A DNA stretch of 64,000 nt from Deinococcus aerius (GCF_002897375.1 NZ_BFAG01000010.1:124001-188000), one strand, 5' to 3'. Numbered from the stretch's first letter, positions 20,902-30,922 are shown. Notes: generated from the sequence alone by a model not told the origin. Made by a program: numbers and translations.

Positions 20902-21408
20902 GTGCAGCAGGGTGGTGAGGTCGGGAGGGCGGAGGCGGCGCGGCGCGAGCAGGCGTTCTCGTACTCGCGGGGCGCCCTCCTGCTCGCCCGGGCGGAGCTC
21001 GCCCCCGACCGGGAGGCGCTGGGGCTGACGACCCGCGCCCTGGACCTCGCCCGGGCCCACGGGCACGCCGACCCCATCACCGCCGCGCCCTGCGCCCGCG
21101 CCGAGGTGCGGCTCGCACTCGGTGAGGTCGCCCCGGCCCACGAGGACAGCGCCGCCTCCGCCGCCCGCTGGCCGGAGCAGGCCCCGCGGGACGACCGCGT
21201 GCGGCCGCTGCTCGTGCACCGCCGCGTCCTCTCGGCCCTGGGGGACCCGAACGCCGACGTGCCCCTCCGCCAGGCCCTCGCGTGGCTTGGCCGGGCGGTG
21301 CGGAACGTCCCACCGGAGTTCCGGGCCGCCTTCCCGGAGGACCACGCGACCCGCCGGGCGCTGCGGGCCCTGGCTCAGGTCCGGCTGTCCGGGGAAACGG
21401 CGCCGTGA
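20902..21408 (+). pseudogene. C-terminal fragment of a TPR-type regulator
   Basis: About 168 codons of Ala/Arg/Leu-rich helical repeats (AFSYSRGALLLARAELA, LGLTTRALDLARAHGHADP, AEVRLALGEVA) that look like the TPR tail of AfsR- or LuxR-type regulators. No promoter-proximal domain precedes it: the sequence back to the LacI stop is non-coding and no ribosome binding site is seen. The fragment is best read as the remains of a larger gene. It might be a free-standing small TPR protein. Confidence 0.4.
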
Positions 21409-21461
21409 CCTCCCGCCCGCGCGTCATGCCCCGATCATCCACCCCCCGTTAGGGTGCGCGC

Positions 21462-21665
21462 ATGGACGCCCTGATCGACCTGAGCCTGCGCGCCGTGTTC
21501 CTGGCCCTCCTCCATCCCTTCACCCGGGGCCTGCTCTTCGTGCTCGTCGCCCTGTACGGCGCGGGGAGCGGCTGGCCGGGGTGGGTCTCGGGGCTGTGCG
21601 GGGGGCTCGGGGTGGGCTTCTGGCTCGCGCCCCTGTGGGGGCTGTGGCGGGACCGGCGCCGCTGA
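21462..21665 (+). CDS. Small two-helix membrane protein (67 aa)
   Basis: Two hydrophobic segments (about 6-32 and 38-58) separated by a Gly-rich turn, with a basic WRDRRR C-terminus that should be cytoplasmic. There is no Shine-Dalgarno site, but TAGGGT lies at 21450-21455, six bases before the ATG, which fits a leaderless start. Function unknown. Confidence 0.6.
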   Translation: MDALIDLSLRAVFLALLHPFTRGLLFVLVALYGAGSGWPGWVSGLCGGLGVGFWLAPLWGLWRDRRR

Positions 21666-21715
21666 TGGGTGGGGACGATGGCCTATGCTCGGGGGGCACC
21701 GACGAGGAGGTTCCC

Positions 21716-22720
21716 ATGCGACTTGAACCAGGGCTCCGCGAACCGGGGCCGGACGCACCACAGGCGACGCCGGGCCGGACGCGCCACCCCTTCCGGGACC
21801 TCGCGCGGGCGCTTCTCCTCGTCGTCGGCGCCGCCCTCCCCCTCGCCTGCGGGGGCGAGCCGCAGACCCGCACGGACGCGCCCCCCTCCAGCCCGGCGCC
21901 CACGCCGCCGTCCCCACCCCCCACGCCGCCCGCCCCACCGCCCGTTCAGGCCGGGATTCCCGTGGTCAGCCCCGTGGTCCTCGCCCGGTATCCGCATGAC
22001 CGGGACGCCTTTACCCAGGGCCTCCAGTACGTGGGGCAGGGCGTCCTGGTCGAGAGTACCGGGCTGGTCGGGGCGTCCGGGGTGCGGCGGGTGGAGCTGG
22101 AAAGCGGGCGGGTGCTGCGGGGGGTGCCCACGCCAATCCGGGAGGCATTCGGCGAGGGGGTGACGGTCCTGGGCGGCGTGGCGTACCACCTGACCTGGCG
22201 AACGGGCGTCGCCTTTGCCCTGGACGCGGTCACCCTGCGCGAGGTGGGCCGCTTCACCTACTCCGGCGAGGGCTGGGGCCTGACCCACGACGGCCAGAGC
22301 CTGATCATGAGTGACGGGTCGAGCACGCTCGTCTGGCGTGACCCGAAGACCTTCGCCGTCACCCGCCGCGTGCAGGTAACCGGTGGGGGTCAGCCCGTGC
22401 GGAACCTCAACGAGCTGGAGGAGGTGCGGGGGAGCCTCTACGCGAACGTGTGGCCCACGAACCGGATCGCGCGCATCGATCCCGGGACGGGTCAGGTCAC
22501 CCTCTGGCTGGACGTGGAGGCCCTGACCCGGGAGGTGAGCGCGGCGGCGGACCAGGCGGGGCGCCCCCTCACGGCGGAGGATGTGCCCAACGGGATCGCC
22601 TTTGTCCCCGAGCGGGGCACCCTCCTGCTCACAGGCAAGCGCTGGCCCACCATGTTCGAGGTGCAGCTTCCCGGCGGGCCGGACGAGGGGCAGGCCCCCG
22701 CCGGGGACTCCCCCCGGTGA
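21716..22720 (+). CDS. Glutaminyl-peptide cyclotransferase-like lipoprotein
   Basis: A 334-residue lipoprotein: basic N-terminus, hydrophobic segment and lipobox LPLAC, then a Pro-rich linker (about 50-78) and a five-bladed beta-propeller of the plant/bacterial glutaminyl cyclase type. The signature YPHDRDAFTQGLQY is near the start of the domain, followed by ESTGLVGASGVRRVEL and RNLNELEEVRG. These enzymes cyclise N-terminal glutamine to pyroglutamate. GAGGAGG precedes the ATG at 21716. Confidence 0.85.
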   Translation: MRLEPGLREPGPDAPQATPGRTRHPFRDLARALLLVVGAALPLACGGEPQTRTDAPPSSPAPTPPSPPPTPPAPPPVQAGIPVVSPVVLARYPHDRDAFTQGLQYVGQGVLVESTGLVGASGVRRVELESGRVLRGVPTPIREAFGEGVTVLGGVAYHLTWRTGVAFALDAVTLREVGRFTYSGEGWGLTHDGQSLIMSDGSSTLVWRDPKTFAVTRRVQVTGGGQPVRNLNELEEVRGSLYANVWPTNRIARIDPGTGQVTLWLDVEALTREVSAAADQAGRPLTAEDVPNGIAFVPERGTLLLTGKRWPTMFEVQLPGGPDEGQAPAGDSPR

Positions 22721-22850
22721 CGAGCGCCGGGTCACCGCGGTTGGGCGGGAGTCCCGTGTGTCACGGTTCATCACAGGTCGGTCCACATGATAAGCCGTGC
22801 GGCCCTCGCCCCCTTCGTGAGGGCCGCCCCCACCCAGGAGGCCACACCTC

Positions 22851-23417
22851 ATGATCAAACGCTCAGCCCAGGCCCTCGTGTTCCTCGGCGTCACCGCCCT
22901 GAGTCTGTCGGCCTGCGGCCTCACCGCCCAGCCAGAACCCGCCGCACCGGGGACGGCCCCCGCCTCCGTCCTGGATGCAGAGGCGCCCACCTCTGCTCCC
23001 CTGCAAGCGCTCAGCGGCGTCAAGCTCTCCGACGCGGAGGCCAGGTCGCGCGTCCGGGCCGCCGGGATCACCGTCTCCTCCAGCGGGAATTGCAGCGACC
23101 GGTACACCAGCACCTGCACCTCGCTGGAACAGGTGAATTCGGGGACCATCGACGGCATCCTGACCCTCAAGCGGGCCTCGGGCTGCGCGGTCACCATCAC
23201 GGGGGGCACAGAGACCGGGCACGCCAGCGGGACGTACAGCCACTGGAACGGGTACAAGCTCGACATCAGCAAGTCCAGTTGCATCGGTAACTACATCCAG
23301 AACAGCTTCACGCGCATCAGCAACCGCGGCGACGGCGCCCCGCGTTACCAGAGTGCGGCGGGCAACATCTACGCCGACGAGTATTGGGCCAACCACTGGG
23401 ACATCCTGTACTACTGA
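22851..23417 (+). CDS. Lipoprotein with LAS-metallopeptidase-like motif
   Basis: A 188-residue lipoprotein: signal peptide with lipobox LSAC (Cys22), a linker of about 35 residues, then a compact domain with five Cys. The segment SHWNGYKLDI (His131, Asp138) fits the S-H-x6-D zinc motif of LAS (M15-type) peptidases, and NHWDILYY at the end (His182) fits the last zinc ligand. A peptidoglycan-peptide hydrolase is possible, but the fold assignment rests on these motifs only. AGGAGG precedes the ATG. Confidence 0.6.
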   Translation: MIKRSAQALVFLGVTALSLSACGLTAQPEPAAPGTAPASVLDAEAPTSAPLQALSGVKLSDAEARSRVRAAGITVSSSGNCSDRYTSTCTSLEQVNSGTIDGILTLKRASGCAVTITGGTETGHASGTYSHWNGYKLDISKSSCIGNYIQNSFTRISNRGDGAPRYQSAAGNIYADEYWANHWDILYY

Positions 23418-23472
23418 GCCGCGGGGGGCGCCCAACGAGCCTCGGTTCAGCGCGGCCAGCGGTTCTCGTGAT

Positions 23473-23602
23473 AAGTAGCTGTCGGGTGATGACAGGGGCA
23501 TCACCCCGAACGGAGTGAGCAGGCAAAAAGTGGCTGGTGGTGGAGGTGGAGCGTTTCCCGGCGCCCTTTCCGGGAAGGGCGGAACCGGAGCCGCCAGCCA
23601 CT
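23473..23602 (+). repeat. 130-bp dispersed repeat, copy A
   Basis: About 97% identical (four mismatches) to the reverse complement of 54416-54545. Inside is a near-palindrome CCCTTTCCGGGAAGGG and a run AGGCAAAAAGTGG. Its right end supplies the last base of the stop codon of the LamG gene (TAA at 23604-23602, minus strand). It lacks coding capacity and terminal inverted repeats. It resembles the small intergenic repeats common in Deinococcus. Confidence 0.85.
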
Positions 23603-25008
23603 TACAGGGTGGCGATCTCCTCGTCGCTCAGCGGGCGGTTGTAGACGCGCACGTCGTCCGCCTGGCCGCCGAAGCTCGTGGGGGTCAGGGCGCCGCGGCA
23701 GCTCGTGGAGGAGACGGCCGGGCCGACCACCAGGCGGCCGCACTCGAACGCGGAGGGCGAGGTCACCCCAGCGGGGAGGACACTTTCCGCCACGTTCACG
23801 CCGTCCACGAACAGGCTCAGCACGTAGCGCCCGTTCACGAAGGCGGTGCGCCCGACCACGAACACCCAGCGGTTCGTGGGCATGAACTCGCCGCTCTGCG
23901 GGCCGGAGAGGCCGATGAAGTTGTTGTCGGGGTACTTCGTGCGAATCCAGTACTGCAAGCGGCCGCTGGCGACGCTGAGCGTCGGCCCCCGCTCCAGGCC
24001 CATGATGTACTTGCTGCCTTCCGCGCTCATCCAGTTGTCGGCCTTGACCCACGCGGCGAGGGTGATCTGGTTGTCCACCGTCTCACCCGTGCCGAGATTC
24101 GCGGTGAAGGCGGTCGGCACGTTCCCGGTGGACCCGGCGTTGGCGAAGGTGAAGGCCTCCTGCGGGTTGCCGAAGCGGTCGGCGGCGGGCACGGGGGCGG
24201 GCGTGACCATGCCGTTCAGGCCACCCGGGCCGGCATCCTGGGTGCTGTTGTTGAACCGGTAGTAGGCGCGCAGGCCGTTCGTCGGGGGGCAGGTCACGGC
24301 GGCGCCCACGGCGGCGGTGGTCGTGCCGCCCCGCGTGTCGGTGGCCGTGACGCGGATCGGCTTCGGGGCGCAGAGGGCGTAGTCGTGGGTCAGCGAGAAG
24401 GGCGAGAAGTTGTCGTTGAGTACCGTTGGGGTGCCGCCGTCTCCCCAGTCGATGGAGACGGTCTTCAGCGTGCCGTCGGGGTCGCTCGCCCGGCCCGCGA
24501 GGGTCACCCGGAACCCGAAGGGCGTGGCGCTTACGTCGCTCACCACGGGCGGGAGGTTGCGCGGCACCAGGGGCTCGGGGTCGGCGGAGTCCCTCAGCCC
24601 GTCGCCGTCGGTGTCGGCATTCCGGGGGTCGGTGCCCTGCGCCTTCTCCTGGGCGTCGGAGAGGCCGTCGCCGTCCGTGTCGGGGTTGGCCGGGTTGGGG
24701 TAGACCTGGCGGGGATACCCGGGCACTCCCTGGGCGTTCACGGTCCAGCCCACCCGCGCCTCGTCCGCGTCGGAGAGGCTGTCGCCGTCGGTGTCGGGGT
24801 TGGCGTCGTCGGTGCCGTGGAAGTATTCCTCGGCGGCGGTGAGGCCGTCCCCGTCGCGGTCCTGCACGCGCAGCACCCGCACCTCGCTGCCCGCCGTGAG
24901 CACGATGTCGTCCACGTTGGTCGCCGGGGTGACGGTCATGCCGTTCGACCCCACGACCGCCCAGAGGGTCTTGTCGGCGGCGGTGCTCGCCACGTCCGCG
25001 CCCAGCAC
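23602..25008 (-). CDS. Secreted-type protein with thrombospondin type-3 repeats and LamG domain, 5' end uncertain
   Basis: From the GTG at 25008 the protein has calcium-binding type-3 repeats (about 50-145, DxDxDGxxD motifs such as [11 protein letters not shown] and [11 protein letters not shown]), a PKD-like domain (about 150-240, [10 protein letters not shown]) and a LamG/concanavalin-like domain (about 245-465, ending [16 protein letters not shown]). It is probably a surface or secreted adhesin. The same frame stays open and coding-like upstream to about 25105 ([16 protein letters not shown]) but has no start codon or signal peptide, so the 5' end seems lost. Confidence 0.65.
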   Translation of the reverse strand: MLGADVASTAADKTLWAVVGSNGMTVTPATNVDDIVLTAGSEVRVLRVQDRDGDGLTAAEEYFHGTDDANPDTDGDSLSDADEARVGWTVNAQGVPGYPRQVYPNPANPDTDGDGLSDAQEKAQGTDPRNADTDGDGLRDSADPEPLVPRNLPPVVSDVSATPFGFRVTLAGRASDPDGTLKTVSIDWGDGGTPTVLNDNFSPFSLTHDYALCAPKPIRVTATDTRGGTTTAAVGAAVTCPPTNGLRAYYRFNNSTQDAGPGGLNGMVTPAPVPAADRFGNPQEAFTFANAGSTGNVPTAFTANLGTGETVDNQITLAAWVKADNWMSAEGSKYIMGLERGPTLSVASGRLQYWIRTKYPDNNFIGLSGPQSGEFMPTNRWVFVVGRTAFVNGRYVLSLFVDGVNVAESVLPAGVTSPSAFECGRLVVGPAVSSTSCRGALTPTSFGGQADDVRVYNRPLSDEEIATL

Positions 25009-25153
25009 CGCCAGGCGCAGGCAGACCGCGGGCTGGTCCTCGGCGGCGCAGAGCTGCGCGAACAGGGCCTCCCCCCGTGCGGAGTCCCCCGAATTGTGGC
25101 ATAGCGGGGCGCCAGCGGCAGGAAGGGTCAGGCCCCGCGGGGCCGCCGCCCCC

Positions 25154-25735
25154 TCACCTCGGCGCGAGAACCCGTGCCCACCCCCGCGCCCGCACGAGTT
25201 GCCGGGCGCGGCGGGTGGCCTCGCGGTAGGCGGCGGACAGGTCCCCCTCCCCCCGCGCGGCGAGCCGGGCGCTCAGGGTCCCCTCCGGCAGCCCCTCCAG
25301 CCCGGTCGGGCCCGGGGGGTCGCGCCCCGCCTCCCCGCTGAAGAGCCGCGCGAGGCCCTCGGCGAGCCAGCGCGGGAGGTCCCGGGGCTGGGCGACGTGG
25401 AAGGCCTCGTGGCGGATGGTGAGGGCGAGGGTGCCGCGCGCGGCGAGGGCGCCGAGGCGCTGGGTGTGGATGACCGCGCCCCGGGTCGTCGCGGCGACGA
25501 ACCACGGCTCCCCGGTGCGGCGCGCGAAGTCCGCGGCACTCGCCGCCGCCGCCAGGCGCGTATCGGGCAGCGTGAGGCCCAGGGCGCTGAGGTCCCGCCC
25601 CGCCCCACGCCAGGCCCCAAACACGGCGGGCAGGTAGGCGCGGTCCCGGGGATCACTCACCGCCACATCAAGGCGCCCCCCCTGCGCGGAGGCGACGCCC
25701 AGCAGCCCCGCGAGCAGAAGGGCGGGGAGGCGCAC
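25154..25735 (-). CDS. Secreted HExxH metallopeptidase-like protein
   Basis: A 193-residue exported protein. A signal peptide (about 1-18, [15 protein letters not shown]) precedes a domain with the zinc signature HEAFH near residue 110, followed about 15 residues later by LAEGLAR with a Glu suited to be the third ligand, as in gluzincin or Peptidase_MA-like families. The GTG at 25735 overlaps the alpha-2-macroglobulin stop by one base, so both are in one operon. A peptidase next to a protease-trapping macroglobulin is notable, but the role is unknown. Confidence 0.65.
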   Translation of the reverse strand: MRLPALLLAGLLGVASAQGGRLDVAVSDPRDRAYLPAVFGAWRGAGRDLSALGLTLPDTRLAAAASAADFARRTGEPWFVAATTRGAVIHTQRLGALAARGTLALTIRHEAFHVAQPRDLPRWLAEGLARLFSGEAGRDPPGPTGLEGLPEGTLSARLAARGEGDLSAAYREATRRARQLVRARGWARVLAPR

Positions 25736-28700
25736 TACTGCCCCCGGTCCCGCACGGTGAGGGTGGCGGCGGGTGCGTAGCCCTCCACGTCGGGCTGGTA
25801 CATCAGGAAGGCGTGGGTGGGCAGGGCGGTGAAGGTGCCGGGCGTCTGGGCGCGCAGCACGTAGGTCATCTTCCCCGTCCCGCTCAGGAAGTCGGCGTAC
25901 AGGTCCACCCGGTCGTCCAGGAGGTCGCGCCCCGCGTACCAGTAGTTCCAGGCGAAGGGGTCGTCCTCGTCCACGCTGTTCAGGCCGGAGATGGCGAGGG
26001 AGCGGTCGTCGAGCGCCTTCATGCCCGCCGGGATGGGGTCACTCACGAGGAGGTAGCGGGCATTCTTCTCCCGCGGCTGCACGGTGAGCGTCACGAGGAT
26101 CAGGTCGCCGACCGTGACGGGCTGGAGCCGTCCGCCGCGCAGGAGGGGCGTGCGTGCGTAGGTGTACCGCTTGTCCTTCGCATTCCAGGTCGGCACGAGC
26201 CGCTCGTAGGTCCGGGTGAGGGCGAAGCCGCGTGAGGGGTCGCCGGGCAGGGAGCGGGGCTCGCGGGCGAGGGTCAGCTCGGCGGAGAAGGAGGCGCCGC
26301 GCGGCCCGGTGACGCGCAGGGTGTTTTGCCCGCGGGCGAGCTGGGAGAGATTCGCGCCCGTGAGGTTGACCTCGCCCGCGCCCGTCACCGTTCCGGCGGG
26401 CTGGCCGTTGAGGCTGACCTGGGCGGGGAGGGGCTGACCCGCCGCAGGTTTTAGGGCGAGGGCGGCGACGACCACGCTCGTGGTGTCCTGGGTGCTGACC
26501 CAGCGCGGTCCCCGGCGGTTGGCGAGGAGCCACTGGGACGCGCGCGGGATGAGGAGGCTCCCCGGGTCGAGCCGCGCGAGGGCCTCCAGGGCGGCGGCGG
26601 TCGTCTGCACGCTGTTGTCCTCCCAGGACCAGAACCAGCCGGCGCGGCGGGGGGCCTCCCAGTGGACGGGGGCGCCCTGCCCACCCTCGACGCGGCGGGC
26701 CTTCAGCCGGTCGAGCAGATCGCGGGCGGCCTGCTTCCGTCCGGCCCGGTCCAGGGCGAGCGCCGTGTGCGCGAGGGCGTAGGGGGCGAGTTCGGCGCGC
26801 CCGGCGAAGGCGGCGAGCTTGGCGGCATTCACCCGGCCCGCCTCCGCCAGGGCGCGGTAGGCGGTGGCGCGGGCGCCCTGCGGCTCCTTGCCATCCTCCA
26901 CATGCCGGGCGAGGTACACCAGGGCCCGGTCGAGGACCCGGTTGTCCACCCGCACGCCGAGCCCCCGCGCCCGCAGCAGGCCGCGCGTCACGTAGGCCGT
27001 CATCTCCAGGGTCGAGCCGTCGAACTGCCAGAAGCCCCAGCCACCGTCGTCGTGCTGAAAGTCGGAGAGGCGCGCGAGGCTGAGGTCCATGATCTTGGGG
27101 AGGTCTCTCCGCACGCCTTCGGGGAGGGCATCTGGTCCCAGTGCCTGACGGGCGAGGAGGGCGGGCAGGAAGCGGCTCATCGTCTGCTCGGTGCAGCCGT
27201 AGGGGTAGCCGACGAGGTATTCGAGCGCGGGCGTCACCGCGTCCAGCAGCGACGGCGTGACGAACACCCGGAGCCGGGCCGTGGCGAGGTTGGCGTCCTG
27301 GGGAACTCGCAACGGGACGGCCTCACCCCCCGCGCCCGCCACCGTGAGGCTCGTGTCGTACCCGCGCGCCTTCACGGGCAGGGGGAGCCGGAGACTATCG
27401 TTCGCGTTTCCAGCCTGCACGCCGAAGGTGACGCGGGCGGTGCCTGCGGTGTTGGCACGCACGTTGAAGTCCTGGCGAGTCCGTCCCCCGGCACTCACGG
27501 TGACCGGCGAGCCTGCTGCACGGAACAGCCCGAGCGGCGCGACCGGCGTGAGGCCCTGCACCCGCGCCGTCACCTGACCCTTGGCCGTCTGGGGCAGCGT
27601 GTTGTTCACCACCCCCGCCAGCGTCGCCGTGTCCCCCCGCACCAGGAAGGGCGGCAGGCTCAGCCGGGCGATCACGTCCTTGGTCGTCATGGTGATGGCG
27701 GTGGTCTGCCCAAAGCGGGCCGACACCGTCTGCGCCCGGGCCGTCGCCACCCAGGTCGTCAGGTTGTCGGGGAAACGCACGCTGAGTTCGGCGCGGCCCG
27801 TGTCGTCCGTCACGAGGTTGGGCACCCAGAGGATCGTGTCGCGGAAGTCCTCGCGGGGTGTCCCCTCCTGCGGGCGGTCCCCGGTCTTCCCCTGCCCGAA
27901 GGCGGCCTCGGTCATCGCCGGGGCGGGGGCGGGCAGGCGGCCCGTCTCGAAGTAGAAGGACACGCTCGAATCGGTGCCCACCACGTTCTCGCGCGGCGCG
28001 TGGAAGACGTTCAGCATGGGCGTACTCGTGTCCGGGCGGATGAGGTAGATGGACTGGTCCACCACCCCCAGGGTCAGCTCGGCGGGCACGCCCTTGCCGG
28101 AAGCGTCGCTCACCTGCACGGTCAGGCGGCCCGTCTCACCCGGGCGGTACTTCGCTTTCGCGGGAGTGACCCGCACGCTCAGCTCTGCCCCCCGTACCGG
28201 CACCCGCACCCGCGCCGCGTTGGAGTAGAAGTTGCCGTCGCCCAGGGCCGCCGCCCCCACGAACACGTCCCCGCCCATGTCGGGCGTCACCCGGAACGAG
28301 TAGGTGAGGGCCGAGCCGCGGCCGCGCAAGACCGTCGAGCGGCGCAGGCGGTCGCCCTCGATGGTGACCAGGACCGGGGCGCCGGGGCGCGGGTTGCCGA
28401 TCAGGACCGTCGCGGTCTCCCCCGGCGCGTACGACCTCTTGTCGGGCCGCAGGGTGAGGTCGCGGTAGTTCCAGCCCCAGTCCTCGCCGGGCTTGAGGAC
28501 CCAGGCGAAGTTCTCAAAGGTGGAGGTCCGCCCCTGCTCGTCGCGCACGGTGGCGCGCAGGAGGTAGCCGCCGCCACGCCGGGCGGTGAGGGTGGCGCTC
28601 CCCTCCCCTTTCGCGTTCGTGCGGGCGGTCACGCGGGCCTCGCGGGTCTCGCGCAGGGTGTACTCGCCCCGCACCTTCACCCATTCCTGCCGCACGAGGT

Positions 28701-30123
28701 CGAGGGTGACGGGGGCCGCCCGACCGGCCCCGGCGAGGTCACGGGTGTCCAGCGTGACCTGAATCGGCTTCCCCGCGTCGTACACGTAGGCGTCGGTGCG
28801 GGCCTCGACGTTCACGCTGGCGGGAAAGGCCAGGACCCGGGCGAAGCCGCTCACCGGGCGGCGCGACTCGTCCTCGACCTCGGCCTCGATGCGGTAGCTC
28901 AGGGGCTGGCCGTTCTCATCCCGCTCCAGGGGCAGGGTGAGGTCGAGATTTCCCGCCGCGTTCAGGCGCGTCTCGCCCTGCACCACGAGGTCGGAGCCGT
29001 AGTCCTGCCCGTCCATGCCCGGAGGCAGGTAATCCTCCGCATCGAAGCCGGGCGGGTAATACGGCGCGCGGGTGACGTTGTAGGTGACGCGCGCCCCGCC
29101 CACGCTCCCGCCGAAGAGGTAGCGGGCGCTGACCCGCACGCCGAGCTTGTCGCCCTGCACCGCCCGCTCCCGGCCCGGCGTCACCGTCACCGCGTACTCG
29201 GGCTTCTGGTAGGCCTCGACCGCGAAGGTGCCGCCCACGCCCTCGCGGTCCCCGCCCACTCCCGACACCCGCGCCTCGAAGCGGTACTCGCCGAGCTTGG
29301 CCCCCGCCGGGAGGTCGAAGCCCGCGCTGAAGGAGCCGTAGCCGTTCGTGGTCAGGCTCTTCTGGAACACGCTCTCGTCGAAGGGGGAGAAGACGGTCAC
29401 CCGCACCGCCCGGTTCGCCAGGGGCTTCAACGTCTGCCCGCTCCGCAATGTACCCTTGAACTCCACGTGCTGCCCGGGGCGGTACACCGGGCGGTCGGTG
29501 TAGACGAAGCCCTTCACCCCCGGCGCGGCGTAGCTGTTCCAGTTCGCACCCGACACCGCCCACTGGGTGCCGAAGCGCGCGAGGAAGAATTCACCCTCCT
29601 TCGCGGGGGCGGTGAACTTCGCCAGGCCGTCGGGGCTGGCGAGCGTGCTCGTCCCCCCCGTCCCCAGCCGCCACACCCGCGCCGCCCGCGTCGCGCCGCT
29701 CGCCCGGTCCGCCGCGTAGACGAGCGCCGTGTCCCGGTCACGCTTCACCACCAGGCCGAGGTCGCTCACCAGGATCAGGGTGCCCGCCCGGCCCGCGCGC
29801 AGGACGTACAGGCCGGGGGAGAGCCGCCCGAGCTTCACCTCACCGTAACCCTTGCCCCCCGTCCGCAGGGTTCGCACGGGGGTCGTCCGCGTGCCGGGCG
29901 GCAGGTCGGGCTGGTGGGGGTCGGGCACTCGGCTGAACACCGCGAGCGGGTCGGCGACGCGCTCCAGGCGGAGCTCGGTGCGGGGCGGGGCGTTGACCCC
30001 GATGCTCACGTTCTGACCGGGACGAAAGACGCCCCCGTACAGGCTGACGGGGGGCTGGGCGGGCGCGAGCGTGACGGTGAGCAGGGCGGCGAGCAGGCCA
30101 ATGCGGGCGGGGGTTCCCTTCAT
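25735..30123 (-). CDS. Alpha-2-macroglobulin family protein with thioester
   Basis: A 1462-residue exported protein. The signal peptide (about 1-22) has no lipobox Cys. MG-type beta-sandwich domains fill the first two thirds (GFVYTDRPVYRPGQHVEFKG near residue 200), followed by an acidic, flexible bait-like stretch before WVPNLVTDDTG. The thioester motif GCTEQ gives Cys977 and Gln980, and an alpha/alpha-barrel complement-like domain follows. Bacterial macroglobulins are thought to trap host or competitor proteases in the periplasm or at the surface. GGAGGA precedes the ATG. No PBP1C partner is adjacent, but a DUF1175 gene, the YfaT partner of E. coli YfaS, lies 2 kb upstream. Confidence 0.93.
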   Translation of the reverse strand: MKGTPARIGLLAALLTVTLAPAQPPVSLYGGVFRPGQNVSIGVNAPPRTELRLERVADPLAVFSRVPDPHQPDLPPGTRTTPVRTLRTGGKGYGEVKLGRLSPGLYVLRAGRAGTLILVSDLGLVVKRDRDTALVYAADRASGATRAARVWRLGTGGTSTLASPDGLAKFTAPAKEGEFFLARFGTQWAVSGANWNSYAAPGVKGFVYTDRPVYRPGQHVEFKGTLRSGQTLKPLANRAVRVTVFSPFDESVFQKSLTTNGYGSFSAGFDLPAGAKLGEYRFEARVSGVGGDREGVGGTFAVEAYQKPEYAVTVTPGRERAVQGDKLGVRVSARYLFGGSVGGARVTYNVTRAPYYPPGFDAEDYLPPGMDGQDYGSDLVVQGETRLNAAGNLDLTLPLERDENGQPLSYRIEAEVEDESRRPVSGFARVLAFPASVNVEARTDAYVYDAGKPIQVTLDTRDLAGAGRAAPVTLDLVRQEWVKVRGEYTLRETREARVTARTNAKGEGSATLTARRGGGYLLRATVRDEQGRTSTFENFAWVLKPGEDWGWNYRDLTLRPDKRSYAPGETATVLIGNPRPGAPVLVTIEGDRLRRSTVLRGRGSALTYSFRVTPDMGGDVFVGAAALGDGNFYSNAARVRVPVRGAELSVRVTPAKAKYRPGETGRLTVQVSDASGKGVPAELTLGVVDQSIYLIRPDTSTPMLNVFHAPRENVVGTDSSVSFYFETGRLPAPAPAMTEAAFGQGKTGDRPQEGTPREDFRDTILWVPNLVTDDTGRAELSVRFPDNLTTWVATARAQTVSARFGQTTAITMTTKDVIARLSLPPFLVRGDTATLAGVVNNTLPQTAKGQVTARVQGLTPVAPLGLFRAAGSPVTVSAGGRTRQDFNVRANTAGTARVTFGVQAGNANDSLRLPLPVKARGYDTSLTVAGAGGEAVPLRVPQDANLATARLRVFVTPSLLDAVTPALEYLVGYPYGCTEQTMSRFLPALLARQALGPDALPEGVRRDLPKIMDLSLARLSDFQHDDGGWGFWQFDGSTLEMTAYVTRGLLRARGLGVRVDNRVLDRALVYLARHVEDGKEPQGARATAYRALAEAGRVNAAKLAAFAGRAELAPYALAHTALALDRAGRKQAARDLLDRLKARRVEGGQGAPVHWEAPRRAGWFWSWEDNSVQTTAAALEALARLDPGSLLIPRASQWLLANRRGPRWVSTQDTTSVVVAALALKPAAGQPLPAQVSLNGQPAGTVTGAGEVNLTGANLSQLARGQNTLRVTGPRGASFSAELTLAREPRSLPGDPSRGFALTRTYERLVPTWNAKDKRYTYARTPLLRGGRLQPVTVGDLILVTLTVQPREKNARYLLVSDPIPAGMKALDDRSLAISGLNSVDEDDPFAWNYWYAGRDLLDDRVDLYADFLSGTGKMTYVLRAQTPGTFTALPTHAFLMYQPDVEGYAPAATLTVRDRGQ

Positions 30124-30288
30124 GCGTCCTCCGGGGCTTGACGTGGCCCCAGCGTACAGCCGAGCTGGCTCCGGCGCGCCCGCACGACCGGACCACGCCG
30201 TTCCAACAGAGCGCGGCTGGAAGAGGCTGGTGATCGGTGGGGCGATGGTGCGGTCTGAAAGTGCAGCCTGCCGCGCCGTCGCCCCCCA

Positions 30289-30897
30289 CTACGACCGCAC
30301 CGGACCGGGCGCGCGAACGAGCGGCAGATACACCTCGTCCACGATCTCCATCAGAACGGCGTCCGGGACTTCGGGCGCCCCGCGCATGAAGTACTCGTGG
30401 CGCAACAATGCCAGGGCCACGCCCGCCACCCGCGGCCGCAGAGCTTCCGGGCGAGCCTCCCCCCGGGCCACGGCACGTTTCAGGACGGGCAGGAACAGTT
30501 CCGCGCCGCCCTCCGCCCCCCGGGCCTGCACCTGCGCCCGGACTTCCGGGTCGTTGGGGATGCCCGCCAGCAGGCCGCGCAGCACTGCTCCCAGGGGGGA
30601 AGCCCAGTGCCGGTTCGCGCCGCGCATGATGGTGAGAATGTCCTCGCGCAGGTTCCCCGTGTCCGGCGGCGTGAACTGTTCGGCGGCGAGGTGCCCGTAG
30701 GCCGCGAACGCGAGGGCGGCCCGGCTCGGCCAGCGGCGGTACAGCGCGTTTTTATTGGTGCCCGCCCGGCGCGCCACTCGGTCCATGTTGAAGTTGACGT
30801 ACCCAGCAGCCAGGAGTTCGTCGGCGGCCGCCCGAACGATGGCCTGGTCGAGGGCCGCCCCGCGGCGGCGCTTAGAAGTGGGGATGTCGTCGGGCAT
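30289..30897 (-). CDS. TetR-family repressor
   Basis: A 202-residue protein with an N-terminal TetR helix-turn-helix (about 15-62: ADELLAAGYVNFNMDRVARRAG, NKNALYRRWPSR) and a C-terminal ligand domain of the TetR_C type. It is transcribed divergently from the TIM-barrel gene, and a perfect palindrome in the 86-bp gap is its likely operator, so it should repress both genes. The ligand is unknown. Confidence 0.88.
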   Translation of the reverse strand: MPDDIPTSKRRRGAALDQAIVRAAADELLAAGYVNFNMDRVARRAGTNKNALYRRWPSRAALAFAAYGHLAAEQFTPPDTGNLREDILTIMRGANRHWASPLGAVLRGLLAGIPNDPEVRAQVQARGAEGGAELFLPVLKRAVARGEARPEALRPRVAGVALALLRHEYFMRGAPEVPDAVLMEIVDEVYLPLVRAPGPVRS

Positions 30898-30922
30898 GGC
30901 GCTGGCAGGTCCACTGTACGGC

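Noticed and set aside
26662..30141. A 1159-codon open frame on the plus strand
   Set aside because: It is the antisense shadow of the alpha-2-macroglobulin gene and shows no domain pattern.
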